NCBI GenBank assembly: GCA_002697065.1
Contig: NZTJ01000004.1
Span: 1-8,641 of the forward strand
DNA: 8,641 nt
Source of the DNA: Methanobacteriota archaeon
Lineage (GTDB): Archaea; Thermoplasmatota; Poseidoniia; Poseidoniales; Thalassarchaeaceae
Direction: 5' to 3'
The notes under the pieces were generated by a model that saw nothing but the letters and a program-made list of their open reading frames with translations, did not search any database and was not told the DNA's origin. A program made the translations under genes and the position numbers. Shown here one piece after another: positions 1-6,683 of this stretch. The first letter of the stretch is position 1. The number at the start of each line of letters is the position of its first letter.

Positions 1-4
1 TAAG

Positions 5-325
5 ATGTGGATTTTTACCAAATATGGATTCCTTGCTATTGTTCAGCATAATTCGATGCCTGATCATTTTCAAGTCAAATCTCGAACAATTGAACCCCTA
101 GAGATTCTCTGGCCTGAACACGAAATCGAGATAATTGGTTGGGCTGACTATCGATTTAGGATTACTATGGCTAAGGGACAAGTAATACCTGTTGTAATGG
201 AACAATTGTCGAATGTTGATTATACCAGCTTCAAAGATCAATGCTTGAATGATGAGGACTATTATTACACTTTGACCAGAGTTTGGGCAATTATGTACGA
301 CTATCAGCAAAGAATGGAATCCTAA
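5..325 (+). CDS. Uncharacterised small protein of the 'MWIFTKYGF' family
   Basis: This 106-aa protein has no function I can name. It resembles, from memory, a family of roughly 100-120-aa bacterial and phage proteins that begin MWIFTKYGF and end with a pattern like Y-x3-L-x2-VW-x2-MY-x2-Q. Here those are residues 1-9 and 88-101, and the middle keeps a DYRFRI core (48-53) and a DYTSFK block (72-77). No signal peptide or membrane segment is visible, so it is probably a small soluble alpha/beta protein. The start is chosen because the family itself begins at this Met; only four bases lie upstream, so no ribosome site can be judged. It is AT-rich like the two genes that follow on the same strand. 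The reading frame is very likely real; the family link is moderately sure and the role unknown. Confidence 0.72.
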   Translation: MWIFTKYGFLAIVQHNSMPDHFQVKSRTIEPLEILWPEHEIEIIGWADYRFRITMAKGQVIPVVMEQLSNVDYTSFKDQCLNDEDYYYTLTRVWAIMYDYQQRMES

Positions 326-336
326 TCAATTACCTC

Positions 337-354
337 TCGTCCTTGGCAAGACGA
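337..354. repeat. Short imperfect hairpin after the first gene
   Basis: TCGTC (337-341) and GACGA (350-354) can pair as a 5-bp stem around an 8-base loop, 12 bases after the stop of the first gene. No T-run follows on the plus strand, so a terminator role is weak. The rest of 326-411 holds no ORF, tRNA or promoter that I can support. Confidence 0.2.
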
Positions 355-411
355 AAAACTGCCGGAATCAATTGGGGTAGTTAAAGGAAATAATAACTGG
401 ATTTGAAGATA

Positions 412-417
412 GGTGAT
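412..417 (+). promoter_or_regulatory. Shine-Dalgarno site of the zinc-knuckle microprotein
   Basis: GGTGAT matches part of the canonical anti-16S consensus GGAGGTGAT and ends five bases before the TTG at 423. This site decides the start of the 36-aa ORF, because an in-frame stop (414-416) overlaps it and rules out any longer version. Confidence 0.45.
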
Positions 418-422
418 GCAAT

Positions 423-533
423 TTGTATAGTTTAATCTTGGAATGTAGTTGGTGTCGAAAGAAGAAGAAAATTTGGGTGACAAATCCTATTGGAAACATT
501 TGCAAAAAATGTTTTGAAAAGGAATTAGTTTAG
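423..533 (+). CDS. 36-aa zinc-knuckle microprotein (two CxxC pairs)
   Basis: A short frame reads from TTG at 423 to TAG at 531-533. It contains two cysteine pairs, C8-S-W-C11 and C27-K-K-C30, separated by 15 residues with a basic stretch (RKKKK, 12-16) and an N-P-I-G-N turn (21-25). This spacing is typical of a zinc ribbon or treble-clef knuckle, so it probably binds one structural zinc and may touch nucleic acid or a partner protein. That role is inference. Support for translation is a GGTGAT ribosome site at 412-417 and the tight fit before the next gene (12 bases to the GTG at 546). A second possible start is TTG 438. It is below the usual annotation cut-off and I do not recognise a named family. 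Chance occurrence is possible but four well-spaced Cys codons in 36 argue against it. Confidence 0.48.
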   Translation: MYSLILECSWCRKKKKIWVTNPIGNICKKCFEKELV

Positions 534-544
534 AATGAAAAGAG

Positions 545-549
545 GGTGA
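545..549 (+). promoter_or_regulatory. Shine-Dalgarno site that may favour a TTG start for the phosphatase
   Basis: GGTGA at 545-549 overlaps the GTG codon at 546 but lies five bases before an in-frame TTG at 555. This is nearly the arrangement seen before the preceding microprotein. If this is the ribosome site, the phosphatase starts at 555 and is three residues shorter. Confidence 0.35.
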
Positions 550-1301
550 GGATTTTGAGAAATAAGGATAAAGAAAATAGAATCGAAAACAGATTAGAAA
601 ATAACAACAATGTTTGGATTGTTGGAGATATTCACGGCTACTATGATAGTTTTGTAAAGCTTGTATCGAAATTAAAGTTGAATGATGGAGATTTACTAAT
701 TAGCATAGGCGATATGATCGATGGTGGGCCAGAAAGTGTAGGTGTAGTGGAATTTTTTATCGAAAATGACCAGTTCCTCGCGATCCTAGGTAATCATGAA
801 CAAATGCTTCTTGATGATTGGAATGAAAAATCAAAATTTGAGGTTAGCATCCTTGACTCGAGTGGTTTTTGGGCATCGAAGAACCCTGTCGATAGAAACA
901 AGAAACTAACGATAGTTGATTATCTCTCTAATCTACCTACGGAAATAATTCTAGAAAAATTCAGATTAGTTCATGCAGGATATCGTGATTTTCCGTATTC
1001 TTCGAGTTTGGAGGATCAGTTTGATGAAGATAGATTGTGGTCAAGGGACATTTTTTCGGTTAGATATCCTTTTGATCAAAACAGAACAATAATTGTTGGT
1101 CACACAACAATTCAAAAATTTGGTTTGATTGAGGACAACTCTGTTTGGAGAAGTGAAATAAAACTTGAAGATGGCAGAGATTCTGCAATCGGCATCGATT
1201 CAGGGATTAAACTTCATAGGGACCAAAATCCACGAATTACCGCTATAGAATTAAATTCTGGAAAAATAATTTCTCAACGAAAAGTGGAATATGACGACTA
1301 A
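546..1301 (+). CDS. PPP-family metallophosphoesterase (serine/threonine phosphatase or ApaH/PrpE-like)
   Basis: This 251-aa soluble enzyme carries the full calcineurin-like motif set of the PPP superfamily: GDIHG (27-31), GDMIDGG (55-61), GNHE (82-85), VHAG (142-145) and GHT (185-187), followed by GIDSG (216-220). The Asp, His and Asn residues in these blocks normally bind a two-metal centre that hydrolyses phosphomonoesters; H84 would be the general acid. A LWSRD block (164-168) also fits the bacteriophage-lambda-phosphatase/PrpA/ApaH branch. Substrate could be phosphoproteins or dinucleoside polyphosphates, which the sequence does not settle. The start is GTG 546, with TTG 555 as a credible alternative because of a better-placed GGTGA. 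The first 22 residues are charged and Asn-rich, outside the catalytic domain. Codons are strongly A/T-ending compared with the genes to the right. It follows the microprotein closely and converges on the DUF971 gene with a 17-base gap. Confidence 0.93.
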   Translation: MRILRNKDKENRIENRLENNNNVWIVGDIHGYYDSFVKLVSKLKLNDGDLLISIGDMIDGGPESVGVVEFFIENDQFLAILGNHEQMLLDDWNEKSKFEVSILDSSGFWASKNPVDRNKKLTIVDYLSNLPTEIILEKFRLVHAGYRDFPYSSSLEDQFDEDRLWSRDIFSVRYPFDQNRTIIVGHTTIQKFGLIEDNSVWRSEIKLEDGRDSAIGIDSGIKLHRDQNPRITAIELNSGKIISQRKVEYDD

Positions 1302-1318
1302 AGAATTTGAATTTATAT

Positions 1319-1645
1319 CTAACCAAGTAAGGTGCCTTTTTCTTCACACACACCACGTAGTAAAGGAAAGGAGAAAATACCACTAGAACAGCCGCTAGGC
1401 CATGAAAATCGTAAGCCATAACGGCCGACTAATTCGGCCTTTGGCTTGTCCAATCGTAATCTCATGACCTCCTCACGGAATTCAATAATTCGCTGTTCAT
1501 TTTCCTGTCTAGGTCCACACTTGGCGCAAGGACAAGTCAGCCTAATTTCAAGATAATCTACTCGGAATGCTTGATCATCAGCAAACCGCATTACACAGTC
1601 TTCCTTTCCCCTCTCTAGGTCGGTCAACGAATCGGATGCATCCAT
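1319..1645 (-). CDS. DUF971 / GBBH-like N-terminal domain protein with a four-cysteine site
   Basis: This 108-aa protein matches the small domain found alone in many prokaryotes (DUF971) and at the N-terminus of gamma-butyrobetaine hydroxylase. Visible landmarks are an L-x-I-R-L-x-CPC-x2-C block (C38, C40, C43) and, after a helix-rich middle, GRYGLRFSWPSGCSSGIFSF (74-93) plus LLRGVC (95-100). In human BBOX1 the equivalent site is Cys3-His; here the His position is C86, so the metal site looks all-Cys. I take ATG 1645 as start: it lies 16 bases past the stop of the MMPL gene, whereas the longer frame opening at 1723 would overlap that gene by 62 bases and adds only an Arg/Leu-rich out-of-frame-looking extension. 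Role unknown; family members have been linked to Fe-S or metal handling, which is only a suggestion here. Likely last gene of the dnaJ-MMPL operon. Confidence 0.85.
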   Translation of the reverse strand: MDASDSLTDLERGKEDCVMRFADDQAFRVDYLEIRLTCPCAKCGPRQENEQRIIEFREEVMRLRLDKPKAELVGRYGLRFSWPSGCSSGIFSFPLLRGVCEEKGTLLG

Positions 1646-1661
1646 GTGGTTCGACCAGCCG

Positions 1662-4600
1662 TCAAGCCCCAACCGCTTCAACCTGCTGAGTCTCCTTGCT
1701 CCTCGTCCGAGACATAGCCCCAAGCATTGCTGGTGTAACGACTAGGCTGGCGAACAGGGAAAGCCCAATCATTGCAGCACAGAACAAACCGAAGCTCGCA
1801 AAGAAGCCCATTGCAGAGCGTGTAATGATTAGGAATCCTGTTACATCAGAGACTGCTGATCCAAACAATGCAAGGCCTGCAGCACCTCCAATCGCCTTGA
1901 TGCTGGTCTCTACATCTGCACCTGTTGCGCGTTCCTCTCGATACCTCTCAACCACGTGAATAACGTAGTCTATTCCTACACCTAGACTCATCGCAGCAAT
2001 TGCGACTGTAACCATGTTCAATCCATATCCAGCAGCTGCAATTATTGCGTACAACCAAATTATGACAATCACAATCGGTATTGTCGTAAAGATTGCAGTC
2101 GAGAGAGATCTAGTGCCCCAATATCCAGCGCCTATGACCAATAGAATTGCAATTGCAATAGCGAGATTTACGCTAACTGTGAGATATACATATCCGGTAA
2201 TTGCAATAATTACCGGCGAGGATACAGCAAGGTCCCTAATTGAATAGTCATCAAACCCATACTCGACCTTTCGGAATCCCCACCATAGTGTGATTAGACA
2301 AAATAGAACTCCTAGGACTAGTGTGCCTTGAAGTTGATTCTGCATGCTATTGGCAGCGACAAAACGAGTTACTGGGTCACCGGTAGCGATCGCCCATGTC
2401 ACCGGATATTCTTCGCTAACAGATTCTATATCTGCCCTTTGTGAGATGTCTTGAGCAGCCAACTCTTGGAAGGGTTGCATATCCATTTCCATCTCTGCCA
2501 AAACCTGTTCAACAACGATGAACTGTTCAGGGTTTGCGATACCCCATCGAAGTGTCATTCGAGGGTATTCTGGAATGCTGCCATCTTGACAAAGATGTAC
2601 CATTTCAGGATCTATTTCGCAATTTGGAGCGATGTTAAGCGCCGTTAATGATGGTGGAATATGTGGGATATATCCGCCTTCTGGAACCCCATAGACATAG
2701 ACGAATCCGTACATGAATCGCAAGCAATCTCTGTCGGCATCGTCTGGTAATCCTGTGAATAGTGTATCACATTCGAGTGAGTCAGATTCCCAACCGGCTT
2801 CAACAAATGGCGTAACGTTGGCGAACATACTAGCCTTAGCGGCCCAAACTAACTCATCTACTGCATGAAGTTCGGGTGTACCTAGTGGAGTCTTGGTATA
2901 TTTCCCAGGATCGTTAGGACTTGAATTGGCCATATTGTCTCTAGTTGCCTGAATCGCTGCGAAGACCCTAGGATCTAGCATATCGCCTTCGATAATTACT
3001 ACCGCTGGCTCCCCTTCGTCACTGAATCTAGTATTGACTAGCTCGACCGCCTGAGCGAAATCGGATTCTTCATCGAGGAAATCTTCGACCTTGAAATCTC
3101 CTTCAAGACTGAGCATCATAGGCACAGCAACGGCCGTGATTGCCAAAATCAAGACGAGTAAAACGGCCGAATTCTTTGAGGAATTATCTGCAACTTTCAC
3201 TAGATTTTCTTCACTTATCATGTGAACTATACCTTCCTCTTCTTCTGGTAACTTTCCTTTTCCTCGAAGATGTTTATCCCAATCCATTCGAATTAACGGC
3301 GCCCAGATGCCTGTCAGAATAAATGCTGCAGCGACCCCTAATGCTGCCTCAACTCCGAATGACCTTAGTGCTGCAATGTCAGAGGTCAAGTTTGCAGCAA
3401 ACGCAGACATAGTCGTGAAAGACGTCAACATGATTGCTCTTCCAACTCTCGATAATGATGAGTGAGCTGATTCCTCTGGCGTACGTCCTCGGCGTCTCTC
3501 CTCCTTGTAGCGATGCAGCGCGTGTAGGCTGTCATCAATACCAAGAGCAATAACGAGTATTGGAAGTAAGTTGGAAAATTGGCTCTTGCTGATTATCTTG
3601 AATCCGTACCTTTCACCAAGAACCATCATCCACCCAATTGAACCCTGCATCCAGAGTAGTGCGAAAATCAAGGTGGCTCCGACAATAACAACATCAGATG
3701 CTCTCCGTAGACTGAACCAGAGTAGGACTGCGATTGCTAATGCCATAGCGATTAGTAGCAAACTGGATTCGATCAACTCGCGATTCAATTCTACGTTTAC
3801 ACCCTCATTTATTGAGAAGGTTACAGCAAGTTGATCTGTAGTTCGCATCTGCTTTTCTAAATCGATGATTGCCCATTCAAAGCTACATACCTCTAGTCCT
3901 TGGTCACGCAACTCCCTGCAATCATCAATGGTAAATTCAGGAGGTGTTGTGACCAAGTCAAGACCTTCGAATCGATATCCATCGGGCTCATTTTTTGCAT
4001 CAGCCCAGAAATACGTAATTCCATTTTCCTCCAAATCGGTTCGACTTAATTGAATCAAAATCCAAGTCGTGGATGCTGACCATCGACCAGGGCCCCAAGT
4101 TACGTCTTCGTCGAAGGTGCCGTCCTCACGAATTGTTCCTCCAATCGGACCCAGCAATGTGCTATTCTCATCATGGGTAAATCCTCTATCGGATGAGAAC
4201 CATCGAAGCATTGCCCCATCTGAGTACATAATCATCCGATGTGCTGCCAAGTCAATGTGGGCTTGAGTGACGTTTGGGTCATCATAGGTTAGACAGGCCA
4301 ATACTCCACAATCTTCCCAATTTGTTTTTGCAGGTTGAGGTATTCCAAATACATTGATTGTCGGTTGAGTTAGTAACGATTCTCCAGCCATGAAGGCTCG
4401 CAGTAAATCGGGTAAGGACATTGGCCCCATGAATCCAGTGCCGGTTAATTCGGTTACCAATGGTCGAGTAAAATTGGATAGATAATGTGTACTTGCAATC
4501 GCGGTCTTATTCTCTATCTCCCTTAGAATTGTCAGATTGAGAATTCCTCCCAATGGGATATCCTCACCGACCAAACCTGCGCTTCTTCCTTGGTAATCCA

Positions 4601-4931
4601 CCCTTTCTGATGGATGGGGTAAGTTGGCGTAATCTATCTCTCCATCTGAGGTGAAATGTGGTGCAGATGCGGATGATAAAATCGCATCCTTACCCCTAAC
4701 CGATACTGCAAAGCCATGAGTTTTTTCGGCCGCTTCAAATTCATCTGCTACAACTTGATTAGCGGTTAATTCGGGCGATTCCATATCGTATGAGTTCACA
4801 TCGATTGGAGTCAGACTAGCAATCAGCCCTGGAACCATTAGTAGGCTGATTACTAGAACCGCTGCGTGTAATTTGAAGCTGCGAGGAAGCAAGAAGTCGG
4901 CTACTTTGCCAAAATCCCTGACTTCTCGCAT
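1662..4931 (-). CDS. MMPL/RND-superfamily membrane exporter
   Basis: This 1089-aa integral membrane protein has the duplicated RND plan: TM1 (about 21-41), a large outer domain (42-385), TM2-TM6 (about 388-545), a charged cytoplasmic linker (546-587), TM7 (588-608), a second outer domain (609-865) and a second bundle (868-1070). Each half has the TM4 signature Gly-Ile-Asp with following basic segment: GIDDSLHALHRYKEERRR (464-481) and GIDYVIHVVERYREER (986-1001). The Asp residues (466/467 and 988) would relay protons. Family members move lipids, polyketides or other hydrophobic molecules out through the cytoplasmic membrane; the cargo here is unknown. Both outer domains contain paired cysteines (208/213, 338/349, 721/736, 771/781), plausible disulfides. 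The second half has an apparent extra TM pair near 903-938. A weak AAAGG sits just before the ATG. It lies 40 bases after dnaJ and 16 before the DUF971 gene, so is probably co-transcribed. Confidence 0.92.
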   Translation of the reverse strand: MREVRDFGKVADFLLPRSFKLHAAVLVISLLMVPGLIASLTPIDVNSYDMESPELTANQVVADEFEAAEKTHGFAVSVRGKDAILSSASAPHFTSDGEIDYANLPHPSERVDYQGRSAGLVGEDIPLGGILNLTILREIENKTAIASTHYLSNFTRPLVTELTGTGFMGPMSLPDLLRAFMAGESLLTQPTINVFGIPQPAKTNWEDCGVLACLTYDDPNVTQAHIDLAAHRMIMYSDGAMLRWFSSDRGFTHDENSTLLGPIGGTIREDGTFDEDVTWGPGRWSASTTWILIQLSRTDLEENGITYFWADAKNEPDGYRFEGLDLVTTPPEFTIDDCRELRDQGLEVCSFEWAIIDLEKQMRTTDQLAVTFSINEGVNVELNRELIESSLLLIAMALAIAVLLWFSLRRASDVVIVGATLIFALLWMQGSIGWMMVLGERYGFKIISKSQFSNLLPILVIALGIDDSLHALHRYKEERRRGRTPEESAHSSLSRVGRAIMLTSFTTMSAFAANLTSDIAALRSFGVEAALGVAAAFILTGIWAPLIRMDWDKHLRGKGKLPEEEEGIVHMISEENLVKVADNSSKNSAVLLVLILAITAVAVPMMLSLEGDFKVEDFLDEESDFAQAVELVNTRFSDEGEPAVVIIEGDMLDPRVFAAIQATRDNMANSSPNDPGKYTKTPLGTPELHAVDELVWAAKASMFANVTPFVEAGWESDSLECDTLFTGLPDDADRDCLRFMYGFVYVYGVPEGGYIPHIPPSLTALNIAPNCEIDPEMVHLCQDGSIPEYPRMTLRWGIANPEQFIVVEQVLAEMEMDMQPFQELAAQDISQRADIESVSEEYPVTWAIATGDPVTRFVAANSMQNQLQGTLVLGVLFCLITLWWGFRKVEYGFDDYSIRDLAVSSPVIIAITGYVYLTVSVNLAIAIAILLVIGAGYWGTRSLSTAIFTTIPIVIVIIWLYAIIAAAGYGLNMVTVAIAAMSLGVGIDYVIHVVERYREERATGADVETSIKAIGGAAGLALFGSAVSDVTGFLIITRSAMGFFASFGLFCAAMIGLSLFASLVVTPAMLGAMSRTRSKETQQVEAVGA

Positions 4932-4971
4932 GACCTTTGCCGAAAAAGCGCGTTTTTTAATTGATGTTTAA

Positions 4972-5958
4972 TCAAAGGCCCGATTCTTTCAATCGGTCGA
5001 GTGCTTCTTTCTGTTCCTTGCTGACTTTTTCTGGCTCGGCCAGAATGAATTCAATATCTAGAGGACCGCCGTCGTGGCCGTGGCCAACAAGACGGCGACG
5101 ATCACCAATCCGTGTGCCTTCAACGACTTCGATTTGTACTCGCTTACCCGCTGGAGTACGTATCCTAACTGCACCACCTAACATCAAAGTCGAGTAAGGA
5201 ACTGGAACCTCCTGAATCAATCTACCACCTTCCCAACGTCGTCCTTCTTCCGCATCTAGACGGATTGTAATTAGCAAGTCTCCTGCCTCTCCTTGAGGGT
5301 GTTCATGACCCATTTTTTTGAGCCGTAATTGTTGACCGTGCTGAGCACCTGAAGGTACGCTAACCGTGATTGTCGAGGATCTTGATTCAACGCCTTTACC
5401 TGAGCATTTTGGACATGGTTTTCGAGAGTTGAAAGAGTTGCCTTCACATCTTTCACAGATTCTTAATCGACGATGTCCAAACTCGATTTTAGTACCACTG
5501 AGGGCCTGTTCTAAGGTAATATCAATTCCAGCCTCAATATCTGGACCCTTTCTTACAGGCGGTGGTTGAGACGGGCGTCTTTGTTGCCTACTTCGTTGTT
5601 GGTGTTGGGCTTCCACTCCCCCCACCCCACCCATAAATTGGTTGAGTATGTCTGAGAAATCAAAGCCCTGTCCGCCGCTTCGGAAGCCGCCGCCGCCTCC
5701 GCCAAATCCGGAAAATGGATTGCCGCCTCTGGCAAACATCTCCTCTACTCTCCTCTGTTGGTCATACTCCTTTCGAGCCGAGGCTGTACCAATCTGGTCG
5801 TACGCTGCTTGAATTGCCTTGAATCTCTCTTCGGCCGCTTTATCGTCTGGATTTCTATCAGGATGATGTTGCCTTGCCAACTTGCGATAAGTCCGCTTTA
5901 TCTCCGCGTCCGTTGCATCCTTTTGGACACCTAGGACTCGGTAGGGGTCATCGGCCAT
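4972..5958 (-). CDS. dnaJ: DnaJ-type Hsp40 co-chaperone with a reduced zinc finger
   Basis: This 328-aa protein has a J domain (about 4-68) with the HPD loop (H32-P33-D34) that stimulates DnaK ATPase, then a Gly/Phe-rich linker (80-115) that includes a run of six Gly, then a Gln/Arg/Pro-rich spacer (117-137). The peptide-binding beta domain CTD I (about 141-235) is interrupted by a short cysteine loop, and CTD II (about 242-308) follows with a GTRIG and a GHG block. Only two of the four usual CxxCxGxG motifs are present: CERC at 168-171 and CPKCSGKG at 182-189. By their flanks these match motifs 1 and 4, which form zinc centre I; centre II is missing. Normal DnaJ is about 370-390 aa, and this accounts for much of the shortening. 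No dnaK or grpE lies in the window. It is first in a minus-strand operon ahead of the exporter and divergent from the FAH gene. Confidence 0.93.
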   Translation of the reverse strand: MADDPYRVLGVQKDATDAEIKRTYRKLARQHHPDRNPDDKAAEERFKAIQAAYDQIGTASARKEYDQQRRVEEMFARGGNPFSGFGGGGGGFRSGGQGFDFSDILNQFMGGVGGVEAQHQQRSRQQRRPSQPPPVRKGPDIEAGIDITLEQALSGTKIEFGHRRLRICERCEGNSFNSRKPCPKCSGKGVESRSSTITVSVPSGAQHGQQLRLKKMGHEHPQGEAGDLLITIRLDAEEGRRWEGGRLIQEVPVPYSTLMLGGAVRIRTPAGKRVQIEVVEGTRIGDRRRLVGHGHDGGPLDIEFILAEPEKVSKEQKEALDRLKESGL

Positions 5959-6030
5959 TGGTTCTAATCGGACAACGCACCCCCTTGAATCCTCGTGATG
6001 AAAACTAAGGTTAGAACACCGTATCGCTCA

Positions 6031-6043
6031 AGGCTTGAAGCCT
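6031..6043. promoter_or_regulatory. Short perfect palindrome in the FAH leader
   Basis: AGGCTT-G-AAGCCT is a perfect 6-bp inverted repeat around one base, ending 13 bases before the ATG of the FAH-family gene, in the 98-base divergent space shared with dnaJ. It could be a half-turn operator or a small RNA hairpin near the ribosome entry site. The same spacer also has a looser 7-bp pair, GTTCTAA (5961-5967) and TTAGAAC (6011-6017). I see no convincing TATA box for either gene. Confidence 0.3.
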
Positions 6044-6056
6044 ACACGATTGAACC

Positions 6057-6665
6057 ATGGGCCTAGGATGGTGCTGTTTCAGAAATTATGTCGCGCATGC
6101 AGAAGAGATAGGAGGAGACATCTCGGAAGAATATCCTAGGTTCTTCCTTAAGCCCGCAAGCGCCCATGTTGAAGCCGATGAAAATGGAAACAATGTAATT
6201 GAGTTGATGAACGAGGAGGACCACATCGACCACGAGGCTGAACTAGTCGTCAGATTGGGGGACGATTTGCGACCAGAAGCCATGTGCATAGGATGCGATA
6301 CTACTAACCGAACAAGACAAACGATTGCGAAGAACAAGCGATGGCCTTGGACTGAAGGTAAGGCGTTCCGAGGAAGTGGTGTTTTGGGAACGTGGACACA
6401 ATACCAAGATGGTGTTCTACAAGTTAGTATGAAAGTTAATGGTGAAACCAAACAAGATGCCCCTACGTCTTTGATGATTCATTCTGTTGAGGATTTAGTC
6501 GAGCACCTGTCTGGTTGGTACGATCTTTCCCCGGGGGATTTAGTTTGGACTGGAACACCTGCTGGTGTTGGACGAATGTACAAAGGCGATATTGTTGAAG
6601 CGTCGTTGACTAATCAGAACGGAGATGTAGTCAGCTCCTTGGCGGCTAGATGTCAAGTAAGTTAA
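6057..6665 (+). CDS. Fumarylacetoacetate hydrolase (FAH) family enzyme
   Basis: This 202-aa protein is the catalytic FAH fold without an N-terminal extension. The order is: RNYVAHA (9-15, the usual G-R-N-Y-x2-H start), FLKPASA (30-36), the metal-binding HEAEL (59-63, E60 and E62), the third metal ligand D81 in IGCDTTNRT (78-86), the active-site Lys region EGKAFRGSGVLGTW (100-113), VNGE (127-130) and TGTPAGVG (165-172). Family members cleave C-C bonds or decarboxylate and isomerise 2-keto acids in catabolism of aromatics and sugars, using Mg or Mn; the substrate cannot be read from sequence. The usual R-D of G-x-D-x-T-x-R-D is R-T here. ATG 6057 is the only possible start, since an in-frame TGA lies at 6051-6053. 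No Shine-Dalgarno is visible. AIM24 follows 18 bases downstream, suggesting co-transcription. Confidence 0.9.
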   Translation: MGLGWCCFRNYVAHAEEIGGDISEEYPRFFLKPASAHVEADENGNNVIELMNEEDHIDHEAELVVRLGDDLRPEAMCIGCDTTNRTRQTIAKNKRWPWTEGKAFRGSGVLGTWTQYQDGVLQVSMKVNGETKQDAPTSLMIHSVEDLVEHLSGWYDLSPGDLVWTGTPAGVGRMYKGDIVEASLTNQNGDVVSSLAARCQVS

Positions 6666-6683
6666 ATCCCAAAATTTGACTAC

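Noticed and set aside
324..373. AATCAATT direct repeats at 324-331 and 366-373 flanking the small hairpin, as a target-site duplication
   Set aside because: An 8-mer this AT-rich can recur by chance in such DNA, and the 34 bases between show no insertion-sequence features.
1646..1723. N-terminal 26-residue extension of the DUF971 frame, overlapping the exporter's 3' end
   Set aside because: The extension is Arg/Leu/Gly-rich, lies mostly inside the exporter gene and is not part of the family domain; ATG 1645 just after the exporter stop fits the operon spacing.
4943..4958. A-run, GCGCG, T-run between dnaJ and the exporter gene as a terminator
   Set aside because: Only a 5-bp A-T stem with no GC pairing in the stem; too weak, and the two genes are 40 bases apart on the same strand, so read-through is more likely.
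5640..5705. G/C-rich repetitive tract as a tandem repeat or recombination site
   Set aside because: It is explained by the Gly codons of the DnaJ Gly/Phe linker.
6086..6451. 121-codon open frame on the minus strand
   Set aside because: It lies wholly inside the FAH gene, antisense to conserved FAH motifs, and its product shows no recognisable domain.
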